Shown: positions 27,029-37,653 of the stretch, in pieces
How the letters are laid out: every line of letters begins with the position of its first letter
Numbering within the stretch: the stretch's first letter is position 1
DNA from: Dechloromonas agitata is5
GTDB taxonomy: Bacteria > Pseudomonadota > Gammaproteobacteria > Burkholderiales > Rhodocyclaceae
Assembly (NCBI RefSeq): GCF_000519045.1
Contig: NZ_KI912532.1
Coordinates: forward strand, 434,001 to 498,000
Reading direction: 5' to 3'
Length of the DNA: 64,000 bases
Notes under the pieces: model-generated
The model's database searches: none
The model's input: the letters and a program-made list of their open reading frames with translations, nothing else
Told to the model about the DNA's origin: nothing
Program-made: the position numbers and the translations under genes

Positions 27029-28705
27029 TTAGTGGGCAGCAGCCGAAGAGGCACCCAGACCGGTTTCCGAACGCAGCTGCTGAGCCGGATACAGCTCGCG
27101 CTCCTTCTTGGCCTGAGCCGAGTTGTCCAGGATGGACACCAGCCAGATCGTGAAGAAGGCAGCGCTCATCGAGAAGATGGCGGCCGAGTTGTACGGGAAC
27201 CAGGCAGAACCCTTCGGGTTGTGCAGCACGGCTTCCCAGACGCTGGCGGAACCGATGGTCAGGACAGCAGCCAGAACCAGGCCGACGAAGCCACCGACCA
27301 CCGCACCCCGCGTCGTGCAGTTCTTCCACAGCACGGACATGAAGAGAACCGGGAAGTTGGAGGAACAGGCGACGGTGAAGGCCAGCATGACCATGTAGGC
27401 CACGTTTTCCTTCTCGAAGGCGATACCGAGAACGATAGCCAGGACGCCGAGGGCGATGGTGGCGATCTTGGAAACACGCAGTTCCTGTTCCGACGAGCAG
27501 CCCTTGTTGAACACGGAAGCGTAGAGGTCATGCGACACGGCGGAAGCGCCGGACAGGGTCAGACCAGCAACCACAGCCAGAATGGTGGCGAAGGCCACGG
27601 CCGAGATGAAGCCGAGGAACAGGTCGCCGCCGACAGCCTTGGACAGATGGACAGCAGCCATGTTGCCGCCACCCTTCAGGCCCTTGGCAATTTCGCCGCC
27701 GATGTAGAACTCGCCCGGATTCTGGATCAGGTTGGTGATCGCGCCGAAGCCGATGATGAAGGTCAGGATGTAGAAGTAGCCGATCCAGGTGGTTGCCCAG
27801 GCAACCGACTTACGGGCTTCCTTGGCGTTCGGCACGGTGAAGAAGCGCATCAGGATGTGCGGCAGACCAGCGGTACCGAACATCAGCGCCATACCGACGG
27901 AGATGGCGGAGATCGGATCCTTGATCAGGGCACCCGGACCCATGATGGCGTCCTTCTTGGAGTGCACTTCAACCGCCTTGGCGAACAGCGCCTCCGGCGA
28001 GAAGCCGAATTGCAGCAGCACGGCCACGGCCATGAAGGTGGCACCGCCGAGCAGCATGACGGCCTTGATGATCTGCACCCAGGTCGTTGCGGTCATGCCA
28101 CCGAACAGCACGTACATCAGCATGATGATGCCGACGAGGATTTCGGCGTACATGTATTCGAGACCGAAAAGCACCTTGATCAGCTGACCGGCACCGACCA
28201 TCTGCGCAATCATGTAGAAGGCGACGATGACCAGGGAGGCGGAAGCGGCGAAGACGCGAACCGGGGTCTGCGAGAAACGGTAGGAAGCCACGTCAGCGAA
28301 CGTGAACTTGCCCAGGTTACGCAGGCGTTCGGCCATCAGGAAGGTGATGACGGGCCAGCCGACCAGCCAGCCGATCGAGAAGATCAGGCCGTCGAAGCCG
28401 TTGGCGAACACCAGACCGGAAATACCGAGGAAGGAGGCAGCCGACATGTAGTCGCCGGCGATCGCCAGGCCGTTCTGGAAGCCGGTGATACCGCCACCGC
28501 CGGTGTAGAAGTCAGCAGCGGACTTGGTCTTGGCTGCAGCGACCTTGGTGATGTAAAGGGTGAAGGCGACGAACAGGCCGAACATGACGATGGCCGTCCA
28601 GTTGGTTGCCTGCTTCTGCGTGTCGCCGAGGTCGGCGCCGGCTGCGAAGGCACCGCCGGCGACAGCCAGCGCGGCAACGGCGGAGAGAATGTGCTTGATG
28701 GACAT
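27029..28705 (-). CDS. actP: Cation/acetate symporter
   Basis: A 558-residue sodium:solute symporter family protein of about 13 helices. It starts with a cleavable signal peptide ([21 protein letters not shown]), a feature of ActP, followed by the core with [24 protein letters not shown] (read in parts) and [14 protein letters not shown]. It takes up acetate and related short acids. The adjacent yjcH-type gene lies one base upstream, as in the classical acs-yjcH-actP arrangement, though no acs is present here. Confidence 0.94.
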   Translation of the reverse strand: MSIKHILSAVAALAVAGGAFAAGADLGDTQKQATNWTAIVMFGLFVAFTLYITKVAAAKTKSAADFYTGGGGITGFQNGLAIAGDYMSAASFLGISGLVFANGFDGLIFSIGWLVGWPVITFLMAERLRNLGKFTFADVASYRFSQTPVRVFAASASLVIVAFYMIAQMVGAGQLIKVLFGLEYMYAEILVGIIMLMYVLFGGMTATTWVQIIKAVMLLGGATFMAVAVLLQFGFSPEALFAKAVEVHSKKDAIMGPGALIKDPISAISVGMALMFGTAGLPHILMRFFTVPNAKEARKSVAWATTWIGYFYILTFIIGFGAITNLIQNPGEFYIGGEIAKGLKGGGNMAAVHLSKAVGGDLFLGFISAVAFATILAVVAGLTLSGASAVSHDLYASVFNKGCSSEQELRVSKIATIALGVLAIVLGIAFEKENVAYMVMLAFTVACSSNFPVLFMSVLWKNCTTRGAVVGGFVGLVLAAVLTIGSASVWEAVLHNPKGSAWFPYNSAAIFSMSAAFFTIWLVSILDNSAQAKKERELYPAQQLRSETGLGASSAAAH

Positions 28706-28706
28706 A

Positions 28707-29012
28707 TTACTTCTGCGCCTCCTTGATGATGGCTTCGTTGGTCGCGTCGAACTCGGTGTTGGCGCGACGGACGTAGATCCAGGTCAGAACGATGGTGAGG
28801 ACGATGACGCCCACGCCCATCGGCACGCCCAGACTGGTAACCCCTGCACCAATCTTCTTGGCCAGCAGTTCCTTGTCGAAGGCGACCAGCAGGATGAAGC
28901 CGTAGTAAATGGCGGCACTGACGATTGCCATGATGATCGAGTATCGACTGCGCATGGCAATGAACTCGTGGAATTTCGGATTCTTGGTAATCCGATCAAG
29001 TACGTCTTGCAT
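28707..29012 (-). CDS. yjcH: DUF485 membrane protein (YjcH family)
   Basis: 101 residues with two membrane helices (about 25-45 and 60-83) and the family's N-terminal pattern [16 protein letters not shown]. The function of YjcH is not established; it is nearly always encoded with ActP and is probably an accessory subunit. ATG at 29012 has GAGGAG upstream. Confidence 0.92.
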   Translation of the reverse strand: MQDVLDRITKNPKFHEFIAMRSRYSIIMAIVSAAIYYGFILLVAFDKELLAKKIGAGVTSLGVPMGVGVIVLTIVLTWIYVRRANTEFDATNEAIIKEAQK

Positions 29013-29104
29013 TGATTTGCTCCTCAGATTTTGTTTATAGAGGCATTGCTGCGGAGCCTAATGTAGGGGAGCCTTCTTACAACTAACTTACAGCAGTAAA
29101 CGGA

Positions 29105-29124
29105 TTGCACCATATTTGATGCAA
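29105..29124 (-). promoter_or_regulatory. Inverted repeat upstream of yjcH-actP
   Basis: TTGCA (29105-29109) and TGCAA (29120-29124) are separated by ten bases, a spacing of about two helical turns between half-site centres. It lies about 95 bases upstream of yjcH, where an activator would bind. The regulator is not identifiable from sequence. Confidence 0.35.
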
Positions 29125-29172
29125 CCCGTTCATCATCCTGAAAACGCAAGCCCGGCGCCCCCTCCCAGGAAT

Positions 29173-29199
29173 GAAAAAGCCCCGCACAAGGCGGGGCTT
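29173..29199 (-). terminator. Intrinsic terminator of groSL
   Basis: On the minus strand GCCCCGC and GCGGGGC form a seven-base stem with a five-base loop, followed by TTTTTC. It lies 28 bases after the groEL stop. Confidence 0.88.
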
Positions 29200-29226
29200 C
29201 GTTGAGCGGAGAGGCTCGGGCGGGTA

Positions 29227-30870
<1,644 letters not shown>

Positions 30871-30947
30871 TTAATAGCTCCTGAATTTTGATCTGTTGAG
30901 AACGTCGGGCGCCCCCCGGAGGAAGCACCCCTGGGATACGTGCCGAA

Positions 30948-31238
30948 TTACTTCTGCAGGACACCCATGATGTCTTCTTCGCGCATGACCAGGACTTCCT
31001 GGCCATCGACCTTGACAGCCTGGCCGGCGTACTTGCCGAACAGGACGCGGTCGCCGACCTTGACGTCGAGGGCGACGTGCTTGCCGTTCTCGTCGCGCTT
31101 GCCCGGACCGACGGCCAGAACTTCACCCTGATCCGGCTTCTCGCCGGCGGAATCGGGGATGACGATACCGGAAGCGGTGGTGCGCTCGGCTTCAACGCGC
31201 TTGACGATCACACGGTCGTGCAAAGGACGGATATTCAT
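30948..31238 (-). CDS. groS: Co-chaperonin GroES
   Basis: 96 residues with the family start [16 protein letters not shown] and the mobile loop [16 protein letters not shown]. It caps GroEL. It is the first gene of the operon controlled by the CIRCE element and the sigma-32/sigma-70 promoter at 31326-31381. Confidence 0.98.
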   Translation of the reverse strand: MNIRPLHDRVIVKRVEAERTTASGIVIPDSAGEKPDQGEVLAVGPGKRDENGKHVALDVKVGDRVLFGKYAGQAVKVDGQEVLVMREEDIMGVLQK

Positions 31239-31325
31239 AGAACAGACTCCTCAAAATGAGTTGCGACAAAACTGAAATGGGCCGGTCGTGCAGGGCACGG
31301 ACGCGGGAGCCGGACGGGCATTCTG

Positions 31326-31352
31326 TTAGCACTCGTCGTCGGTGAGTGCTAA
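31326..31352 (-). promoter_or_regulatory. CIRCE operator (HrcA site) of groSL
   Basis: TTAGCACTC-N9-GAGTGCTAA, an exact match to the CIRCE consensus. It lies right after the -10 element, so HrcA binding would block initiation. No hrcA gene is in the window. Confidence 0.97.
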
Positions 31353-31381
31353 TAATAGGGGTGCCATCCGGCCTTTTCAAG
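31352..31381 (-). promoter_or_regulatory. Overlapping sigma-70 and sigma-32 promoter of groSL
   Basis: On the minus strand TTGAAA (31380-31375), a 17-base spacer and TATTAT (31357-31352) form a near-consensus sigma-70 promoter. The same DNA reads CTTGAAA-N13-CCCCTATT, a good match to the heat-shock sigma-32 consensus. Both would start transcription inside CIRCE. Confidence 0.8.
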
Positions 31382-31521
31382 AGGCAAGGTTGCAAAAAAT
31401 TGTCCTTGCCCCCTCGGGAAAATTCGGCGGGGAGGGAAATCGCCGCAACGGGAAAATGCGGGCCACATGCCACCCGGAGAGGCCGCGCCGGCCCGCCTGA
31501 GAGGGGATGCCGCCCGGCGCA

Positions 31522-32997
31522 CTACTTCGACAAGCGCTCGAACAGTTTGGCCGCCGTATCAACGCCGCGCAGCAGGCGATCACTCTCGATCAGCACCAGG
31601 CGGGCATGCTTGCTCCACCCGGCATAGGCCAGATCGGGACAGAGCGTGCGGATGAACTTGCGCCACTGCTTGTCCACCACGTCGAGCTGGGCGACCACCT
31701 CCGGGTACGGGGCACCGGCGACAGTCAGCTCCCGCAGGTTGCTCTCGAACTCATCACAACTGGGCGGCGACAGTTCGGCCACACGTTCCTGCAGGCCAGC
31801 CCACTCCCGAAACAGGAAGAGCTTGGCGATACGCTGCAACAGCATGCGGTTGCGCCCTGCCTGATTGACATAGCTGACCTCGGACACACCGACCAGACGG
31901 GTGGCCGTGACGGTCAGTCGGTCGGCAACGGCAAGCATGTCTTCGCTCAGGCTGAAAACGCGCTCGGCGATAGCCGGATCCTCCTCGTTCAGCGCCGCGC
32001 GATAGCCCGGCCACAAGTCCTGGATGGCAGCCAGAACGGAGCGCAGCTCCCCATCCAGTTCCAGTTGTTCCAGACGCGACAGGTTGCGGACAAACTCCCT
32101 CTCCAGCTGGTGCAAGCGGGCTCGCTCCCGGGCCGGGGCCAGGCCGGAAACCACCGCCCCCCAGGTGAGCGCCAGGCGCTGGGAGAGCAGGCGCAGGCGG
32201 CCACACAGGTTGATCAGGGCGCCGGAGGATATCTTCCGGCCGGCGACATCGCCCTTGCGCTTGCGACTGAAATTGACCCGCTGCCGGGTGCTGCCGCCGA
32301 TCGTGTCGCTCAGCGCGGCATTCTGGATATGCACGCTGCGCCCTTCGACGACAATGACCCCCCGCTCACTCAATTCGCGCAGGTTGCGCGACAGGGATTC
32401 AGGCGTCATGCCGATGCGGGCGGCAACGACCTTCTTGCTCGCCTTGAGTTCCACGGTCGTTTCCCCGGCCAGGCCGGCCTGGTCGCCGGCCAGTTCGAGC
32501 AGGTAATCGAGCAGGCGCTGGGCGCCGGTCAGTCCGTAGTGAAAACCGGTGACATCGAATTCGGTGGCACACAGGCGCTGGGCCAGCAAACTGACGATGC
32601 GGCAACCCAGGTCGTGATTCTGGTGCATCAATTTGCGCAAGGCGGGCGCATCGATGGCGACCAGTTGGGCGGCTGCGATGCTGGTGCAGCTGGATGCGTA
32701 GTGGCTGGCGCCAAACACCTCGCCAGGGCTGAGCAACTGCTCCTCCTGGACCAGCTGGATGACCCGCGTCGTGCCGCCGGGCATGTTCATTGCACGCTGG
32801 ACGCTGCCGGAGAACAGGATGAACGCTTCGCGCACCGGGTCGCCAGCCGCATAGAGAGTCTGGTTGGCAGCGAGTTTGACCAGACGGCTGGTTGCCACCA
32901 GTGTATCGAGCAATGCCGCGGGCAGACCGCCCAGCAATTGGCTACCGGAAAGCAGTTCCCGCTGCGCGCGCAGCGGGTCGTTTGATTTTGCGCTCAA
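31522..32997 (-). CDS. Crp/Fnr regulator fused to a PilJ/NarX-like sensory domain
   Basis: A 491-residue protein, more than twice a normal Crp/Fnr regulator. Residues about 20-140 form the cyclic-nucleotide-type beta-roll (LYAAGDPVREAFILFSG). Residues about 185-225 form the winged helix (VVAARIGMTPESLSRNLREL). After a basic linker, residues 255-490 are helical with two P-box-like motifs, LINLCGRLRLLSQRL (about 261-275) and YVNQAGRNRMLLQRI (about 376-390). These resemble the PilJ-type domain and the nitrate-binding P-box of NarX/NarQ. There is no N-terminal Cys cluster for an FNR iron-sulfur centre and no membrane helix. Start is TTG at 32997 with a weak GGA; no better start was found. It is probably a one-component regulator, ligand perhaps nitrate or nitrite. 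Confidence 0.85.
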   Translation of the reverse strand: MSAKSNDPLRAQRELLSGSQLLGGLPAALLDTLVATSRLVKLAANQTLYAAGDPVREAFILFSGSVQRAMNMPGGTTRVIQLVQEEQLLSPGEVFGASHYASSCTSIAAAQLVAIDAPALRKLMHQNHDLGCRIVSLLAQRLCATEFDVTGFHYGLTGAQRLLDYLLELAGDQAGLAGETTVELKASKKVVAARIGMTPESLSRNLRELSERGVIVVEGRSVHIQNAALSDTIGGSTRQRVNFSRKRKGDVAGRKISSGALINLCGRLRLLSQRLALTWGAVVSGLAPARERARLHQLEREFVRNLSRLEQLELDGELRSVLAAIQDLWPGYRAALNEEDPAIAERVFSLSEDMLAVADRLTVTATRLVGVSEVSYVNQAGRNRMLLQRIAKLFLFREWAGLQERVAELSPPSCDEFESNLRELTVAGAPYPEVVAQLDVVDKQWRKFIRTLCPDLAYAGWSKHARLVLIESDRLLRGVDTAAKLFERLSK

Positions 32998-33164
32998 GCT
33001 GTGAATCCAGGCAAAGGAATACGATAAGGAAATACTAGGGCAAATGAAGGAGGGGGATAAATCTGCCTATGGAACGAATCCTCCCCTCCTTTTGGCTTAG
33101 CAAACGTCGTTTTGCGTGCTGCAGGCGTTGCGCTTGCTGGTGGATCTGGCGCCCCGGTGATCAC

Positions 33165-33182
33165 GCTTGACAAGCATCAAGC
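33165..33182 (-). promoter_or_regulatory. FNR-like palindrome upstream of the Crp/Fnr-PilJ gene
   Basis: GCTTGA-CAAGCA-TCAAGC is a perfect 6+6 palindrome. Its inner part, TTGAC-N4-ATCAA, differs from the FNR consensus at one base. It lies 168 bases upstream of the TTG start of the Crp/Fnr-PilJ gene and 50 bases after the stop of the GGDEF gene. It may be an autoregulatory or FNR/DNR site. The rest of 32998-33232 shows no gene. Confidence 0.45.
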
Positions 33183-33232
33183 AACTGCGCCGAAAGTATA
33201 TATCGGCGCTTACCCACAGCAGCGCCCTGCGT

Positions 33233-35383
33233 TCAGACGGATTGTCGCTCAGCCAGGCGATAGGTGTTTCGCCCCGCCTCCTTGGCCCGATAGAGCGCCG
33301 CGTCCGCACTGGCGCGGATGCCTTCCAGATCGCCACCATGCTGCGGGTAGATCGCCCCGCCGATACTGGCCGACACCCGGGCTTCGCCGGCGGTCAACTG
33401 ATAGGGCCGGGCGACTGCGCTCAGCACCCGGCGGGCGATTTCCTCGACTTCCGATCGGCCGCCGATCTGGGGCAGGATGACGGCGAATTCATCACCCCCC
33501 AGGCGGGCCACCGTATCCGATTCACGCACCGCCTGCAGCAGGCGGTGTGCCGTTTCGACCAGTAGCTGGTCGCCCGCGGCATGCCCCATGCTGTCGTTGA
33601 CCGCCTTGAAATAATCGAGGTCGATGTAGAGCAGCGCAAACTCATGGCCGTAGCGACGCGCCTGGGAAAGCGCAACCTGCAGGCGGTCGTAGAACAGCGT
33701 GCGGTTGGGCAGATCGGTCAGTGGATCGCTCTGCGCCCGGTGACGGAGCAGTTCCTCGACCTCCTTGCGCTGCGTGATGTCGATGAAGGTGGCGACATGC
33801 CGCCCGCCGCTGTCGGCGCCATCGTCGCTGATCGCCGAGATGCTGAGCCAGACGACATAGACCGAACCATCCGGCCGCCGATTCCAGACCTCGCCCTCCC
33901 AGTGGCCATCCTGCTCGAGCTTGAGCCAGAGCAGGTCGAAGAATTCCGGATCATGCTGGCTGGCCCCGAGGAAACGCAGATCCTTGCCTTGCACTTCCTG
34001 CGGCCGGTAGCCGGTGATGGCGGTAAAGGCAGGATTGACCTGGATGATGCGATTGGCGGCATCGGTCACGATGATGCCTTCCGAGGCGCTCTCCATCACC
34101 GCGGCGGCGATCTGCAGGGCACGCTCGTCGGCCAGACGCTCCGTGACATCCTTGATGCTGACCACCCACTGCACCGCAGCCGGCGACGCCTCGATGCGGG
34201 CGACATGGACATCGCCAACCCGCAGATGGCTGCCATCCGGTCGGGCGAAGCGAACCCGTGTCGTGGGCGACACCGGCTCGCCCTTGATGCGCCGCGCCAG
34301 CCGGCCGGCGACCATGTCGCGATCATGCGGCGCGACGAAGGCAGCCAACTGCTGGCCGACGATCCGCTCGGGCTCCTGCCCGAACAGCACGGCCGCCTGC
34401 TCGTTGGCGAAGACGATGGCGAAATCGGGGGCCTGGGCGACGAGAATGGCGTTCTGGCTGGCTTCGATGACCGAACGATAACGCGCCTCGCTCTGCGAAA
34501 TCTGCTCCTCCTTGCGTTGGCGCTCCGCGACCTCGTCGCGCAGGTGGCTGTTGGCCTCCGACAAGGCCTGCGTCCGTTCGGCGATCAGGCGCTCCTGGCC
34601 GGCACTGACTTGCTGCAGGTGCAGAAAATGGCGGCGCGACCGACTGGCGGCAAAATGCAGCAGGAGCAGGATAGCAGCGCCGGCGCCACCGAAGGTCAGC
34701 AGCACCCGCAGGCGCTGCTCGGCCCGGATGGCGAGAATACTCTCGGCCGGCATGGTGACGCTGATACCGCCGCGAATATCCCCCACCTTGTAGCCTTGAT
34801 CGGCGTGGCATTTCAGGCAGGACTCCTTGACGAAGAGCGGGGCCATGTAGCGATGCACCGGCATACCGGCGATGTTCTGTTCCATCAGCACTTCGCTGCG
34901 ACCCTGCTCGAACAGTCTGAGCGCCTCGGTCTCCCATGGATCGGCAGCGTTGGCCGGGCGCAGCGGGTTGAGGCTGGTGATGTGGAACTTCACCCCATCG
35001 ACCCGCTCAGCGACTTCCGCGATCTGCCGGGTCATGTAGGCTGGATTGACCAGGGTCAGACGCATGCCGTCGGTGGTCACGACATCGCGCTTCGGATGCT
35101 TGAGGTAGGGATTCGGTTGGGTTTCCTCGGTGACCGGGGCATAGATGCCGCCGTGGCTGGCATTCCAGTCACGCGTCAGTTCGACAAGGTGGAACAGCAC
35201 GCTGCCCCGCTCACGGACCAGTGTCTCGATCTGGCGGTCGATCTGCCGGAACTCGGCATAGATGACCAGGGCGCAGAGGACGATGCCGACCAGATAACCG
35301 AGCGCCAGCCACTGCGCATAGCGCGGACCACCAACCGCCGCCCTTTCGACGCGCTGTTCCAACCCGTTGTCCATGGCATCCAT
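33233..35383 (-). CDS. Membrane diguanylate cyclase with haem-binding (DUF3365/Tll0287-like), PAS-PAS and GGDEF domains
   Basis: 716 residues. Helix 1 (about 27-45) and helix 2 (about 228-246) flank a periplasmic DUF3365/Tll0287-like domain with a c-type haem motif CLKCH at 189-193. A coiled coil and two PAS domains follow, then GGDEF. The active site LGGDEFA is intact (about 629-633) and an inhibitory RESD site lies five residues before it, so it should make c-di-GMP and be product-inhibited. No EAL domain is present. Start ATG at 35383 follows GGAGG; the frame extends 20 codons upstream to a TTG, which is rejected. A redox or gas sensor is the likely role. Confidence 0.88.
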   Translation of the reverse strand: MDAMDNGLEQRVERAAVGGPRYAQWLALGYLVGIVLCALVIYAEFRQIDRQIETLVRERGSVLFHLVELTRDWNASHGGIYAPVTEETQPNPYLKHPKRDVVTTDGMRLTLVNPAYMTRQIAEVAERVDGVKFHITSLNPLRPANAADPWETEALRLFEQGRSEVLMEQNIAGMPVHRYMAPLFVKESCLKCHADQGYKVGDIRGGISVTMPAESILAIRAEQRLRVLLTFGGAGAAILLLLHFAASRSRRHFLHLQQVSAGQERLIAERTQALSEANSHLRDEVAERQRKEEQISQSEARYRSVIEASQNAILVAQAPDFAIVFANEQAAVLFGQEPERIVGQQLAAFVAPHDRDMVAGRLARRIKGEPVSPTTRVRFARPDGSHLRVGDVHVARIEASPAAVQWVVSIKDVTERLADERALQIAAAVMESASEGIIVTDAANRIIQVNPAFTAITGYRPQEVQGKDLRFLGASQHDPEFFDLLWLKLEQDGHWEGEVWNRRPDGSVYVVWLSISAISDDGADSGGRHVATFIDITQRKEVEELLRHRAQSDPLTDLPNRTLFYDRLQVALSQARRYGHEFALLYIDLDYFKAVNDSMGHAAGDQLLVETAHRLLQAVRESDTVARLGGDEFAVILPQIGGRSEVEEIARRVLSAVARPYQLTAGEARVSASIGGAIYPQHGGDLEGIRASADAALYRAKEAGRNTYRLAERQSV

Positions 35384-35510
35384 CGCTGTCCATGCCTCCG
35401 AAGACAAGACACACCCAGGATTGTAACAATGTAAAAAAGGCAAAGCACATGCACGGTCTTCTTATTTTTTGTATATTGCCACCACAAACTATAAAGGCAT
35501 CACCCTCCCC

Positions 35511-37595
35511 ATGAAGAACAACCAACCCGTCACGCAGCGGGAAATCCCTTTTCCTCCCGACACTTACCTCGTTTCCCGCACCGATCTCAAGGGCATCATC
35601 ACCTACGCCAATGATGCCTTTGTCGACATCAGCGGCTTCAGCCGCGAGGAACTGATCGGCAGCAGCCACAACATCGTCCGCCACCCGGACATGCCGCAAG
35701 CCGCCTTCGCCGATCTGTGGGCCACCGTCAAGCAAGGCCTGCCCTGGCGCGGCCTGGTCAAGAACCGCTGCAAGAACGGCGACTTCTACTGGGTCGAGGC
35801 CTTCGTCACACCGATCAAGCAGGATGGCCGGATCACCGGCTACCAGTCGGTACGCACCCCCGCCCCGGCCAGCCGGCGCAGCGCGGTGGAGGCCGCCTAC
35901 CGGGCCGCCGGGCAAACCGGCAGCCTGCCGCGTACGGGCCGGCGCAGCCTGTCGCTGGCCACCCGGCTGTGGGGTTCGACCGCCGCCATCCTGGCCCTCA
36001 TGCTGCTGGTCGGCGTGATCGGCCTGCGCGGCGTCAGCGAAAGCAACGTTTCGCTGCAAACCCTCTACCAGGAAAAACAGATCCCTTCCAACCTGGCCAG
36101 CAAGATGATGTTCCTGCTCTCGGACAACCGGTCGCAGATCATGCTCGGCCTGCAGCATGACCCGGCCAACCCGAGCGCCAGGCTGCACGACCACCCGCTC
36201 GACCTGCACGTCGACAACACCCTGAAAAATCGCCAGGAAATCAACGCCGCGCTCGAAGAACTGAAGAAGCACCCGCTGAGCGAGCAGGAACAGGCGCTGT
36301 TCGCCAAATTCAGCGCTACCCGCGAACGCTACTCCAGTGAAGGCATCAATGTCGCGCGCAGGCTGCTCAAGGAGGGCAAGTATCTCGAGGCAAACGAGCT
36401 GCTGCTGCTCAAGATCAACCCGCTGTACGCTGAAATGAAGCGTGACGGCGAAGCCCTGATCAGCGAACTGTCACGCTCCGCGGCCGAGACCCACCAGGCA
36501 GCCGAGGCCCGCTATGCGACGATCCGCAACCTGACCATCGGCAGCCTGCTCGGCGCCCTGCTGCTCGGCGGCATCGGCGGCTGGCTGCTGACCCGCTCGA
36601 TCACCCGTCCGCTGCACCGGGCGATTGGTCATTTCGAGCGCATTGCCGAAGGCAAGCTGACCGACGAGATCGACATCGAGGGTCGCGACGAAACCGGCCT
36701 GTTGCTGTGCAACCTGGCGACCATGCAGGTCATGTTGAAGGCGATGCTCGACAACATCAACGCCGCGTCGCGGGCCATCGATCAACGCTGCCAGCAGCTG
36801 GAAACGCAGATGCAGCAGGTAGCCGAGCAGTCTGAACAGCAGCAGGCGAGCGTCGAGGGCGTCGCTGCGGCGACCGAGGAATTCAGCCAGTCGGTGCAGG
36901 AAGTGGCGGCCAACGTGCAGGAAACTGCCGCGGCAGCCCGCGATTCGCAGGCCAAGGTCAGCCAGAGCAACACCAACATCAACCAGAGCATGCTCGCCAC
37001 GACGCGGGTCGTCGAGGCGGTGCAGGCCTCGAACAGCACCATCGATCAGCTCAACCGGTCGATCGCCAAGATCGGCGACATCACCGGCGTCATCGCCGAC
37101 ATCGCCAGCCAGACCAACCTGCTGGCGCTGAATGCCGCGATCGAGGCGGCGCGTGCCGGCGAGCAGGGGCGCGGCTTCGCGGTGGTGGCCGACGAGGTAC
37201 GCAAGCTGGCCGAGCGGACGACGGCCTCGACTGCCGACATCAACACCACGGTCAGCGAGATCCAGACGGTCACCGCCCAGGCGGTGTCCAGCATGACCTT
37301 GGCGGCGAACGAAGTGGATACGGGGATCGGCATGCTACGCGAAAGCGTCGCCGGCCTGCAGGGCATTGCCGAATCCGCCAGCGTGGTGACGCAGATGTCG
37401 ACGCAGATTTCCGACGCCTCGCGCCAGCAGGGCATCGCCAGCGAGGAAGTCGCCCAGAGCATGCAGCAGATCACCGACCTGATCGAGCAGAACACCGCCT
37501 CGGCCCGCGCCGCGCGTCAGGCCGCCGACGAACTGCTGCACACCTCGAGCGAACTGGAAGCGTTGATTTCCAGCTTCGAGCTGTACCGCAAGTAA
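35511..37595 (+). CDS. Aer-like PAS-containing methyl-accepting chemotaxis protein
   Basis: 694 residues. The N-terminal PAS domain (about 15-120) has [19 protein letters not shown] and [10 protein letters not shown], the pattern of the FAD-binding PAS of Aer. Two membrane helices (about 160-180 and 345-365) flank a periplasmic helical region of about 165 residues, so unlike E. coli Aer it has a periplasmic domain. HAMP and a signalling domain with [20 protein letters not shown] follow. Start chosen at ATG 35511, where the PAS-containing protein begins; no strong Shine-Dalgarno precedes it. It is divergent from the GGDEF gene and probably senses redox state for motility. Confidence 0.9.
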   Translation: MKNNQPVTQREIPFPPDTYLVSRTDLKGIITYANDAFVDISGFSREELIGSSHNIVRHPDMPQAAFADLWATVKQGLPWRGLVKNRCKNGDFYWVEAFVTPIKQDGRITGYQSVRTPAPASRRSAVEAAYRAAGQTGSLPRTGRRSLSLATRLWGSTAAILALMLLVGVIGLRGVSESNVSLQTLYQEKQIPSNLASKMMFLLSDNRSQIMLGLQHDPANPSARLHDHPLDLHVDNTLKNRQEINAALEELKKHPLSEQEQALFAKFSATRERYSSEGINVARRLLKEGKYLEANELLLLKINPLYAEMKRDGEALISELSRSAAETHQAAEARYATIRNLTIGSLLGALLLGGIGGWLLTRSITRPLHRAIGHFERIAEGKLTDEIDIEGRDETGLLLCNLATMQVMLKAMLDNINAASRAIDQRCQQLETQMQQVAEQSEQQQASVEGVAAATEEFSQSVQEVAANVQETAAAARDSQAKVSQSNTNINQSMLATTRVVEAVQASNSTIDQLNRSIAKIGDITGVIADIASQTNLLALNAAIEAARAGEQGRGFAVVADEVRKLAERTTASTADINTTVSEIQTVTAQAVSSMTLAANEVDTGIGMLRESVAGLQGIAESASVVTQMSTQISDASRQQGIASEEVAQSMQQITDLIEQNTASARAARQAADELLHTSSELEALISSFELYRK

Positions 37596-37614
37596 GCGTC
37601 GCCGCTTAGAATCG

Positions 37615-37641
37615 GGGAGGCTGCGGCCTCCCTTTTTCTTT
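37615..37641 (+). terminator. Intrinsic terminator after the aer-like gene
   Basis: GGGAGGC (37615-37621), loop TGCG, GCCTCCC (37626-37632), then TTTTTCTTT. It falls between the receptor stop and dacB, so dacB needs its own promoter or read-through. Confidence 0.88.
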
Positions 37642-37653
37642 GCCGGTTTTCCG

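Noticed and set aside
26815-27054. Minus-strand 79-codon frame after actP
   Set aside because: It runs through the actP terminator and the plus-strand terminator hairpin, and has no Shine-Dalgarno or membrane/family pattern.
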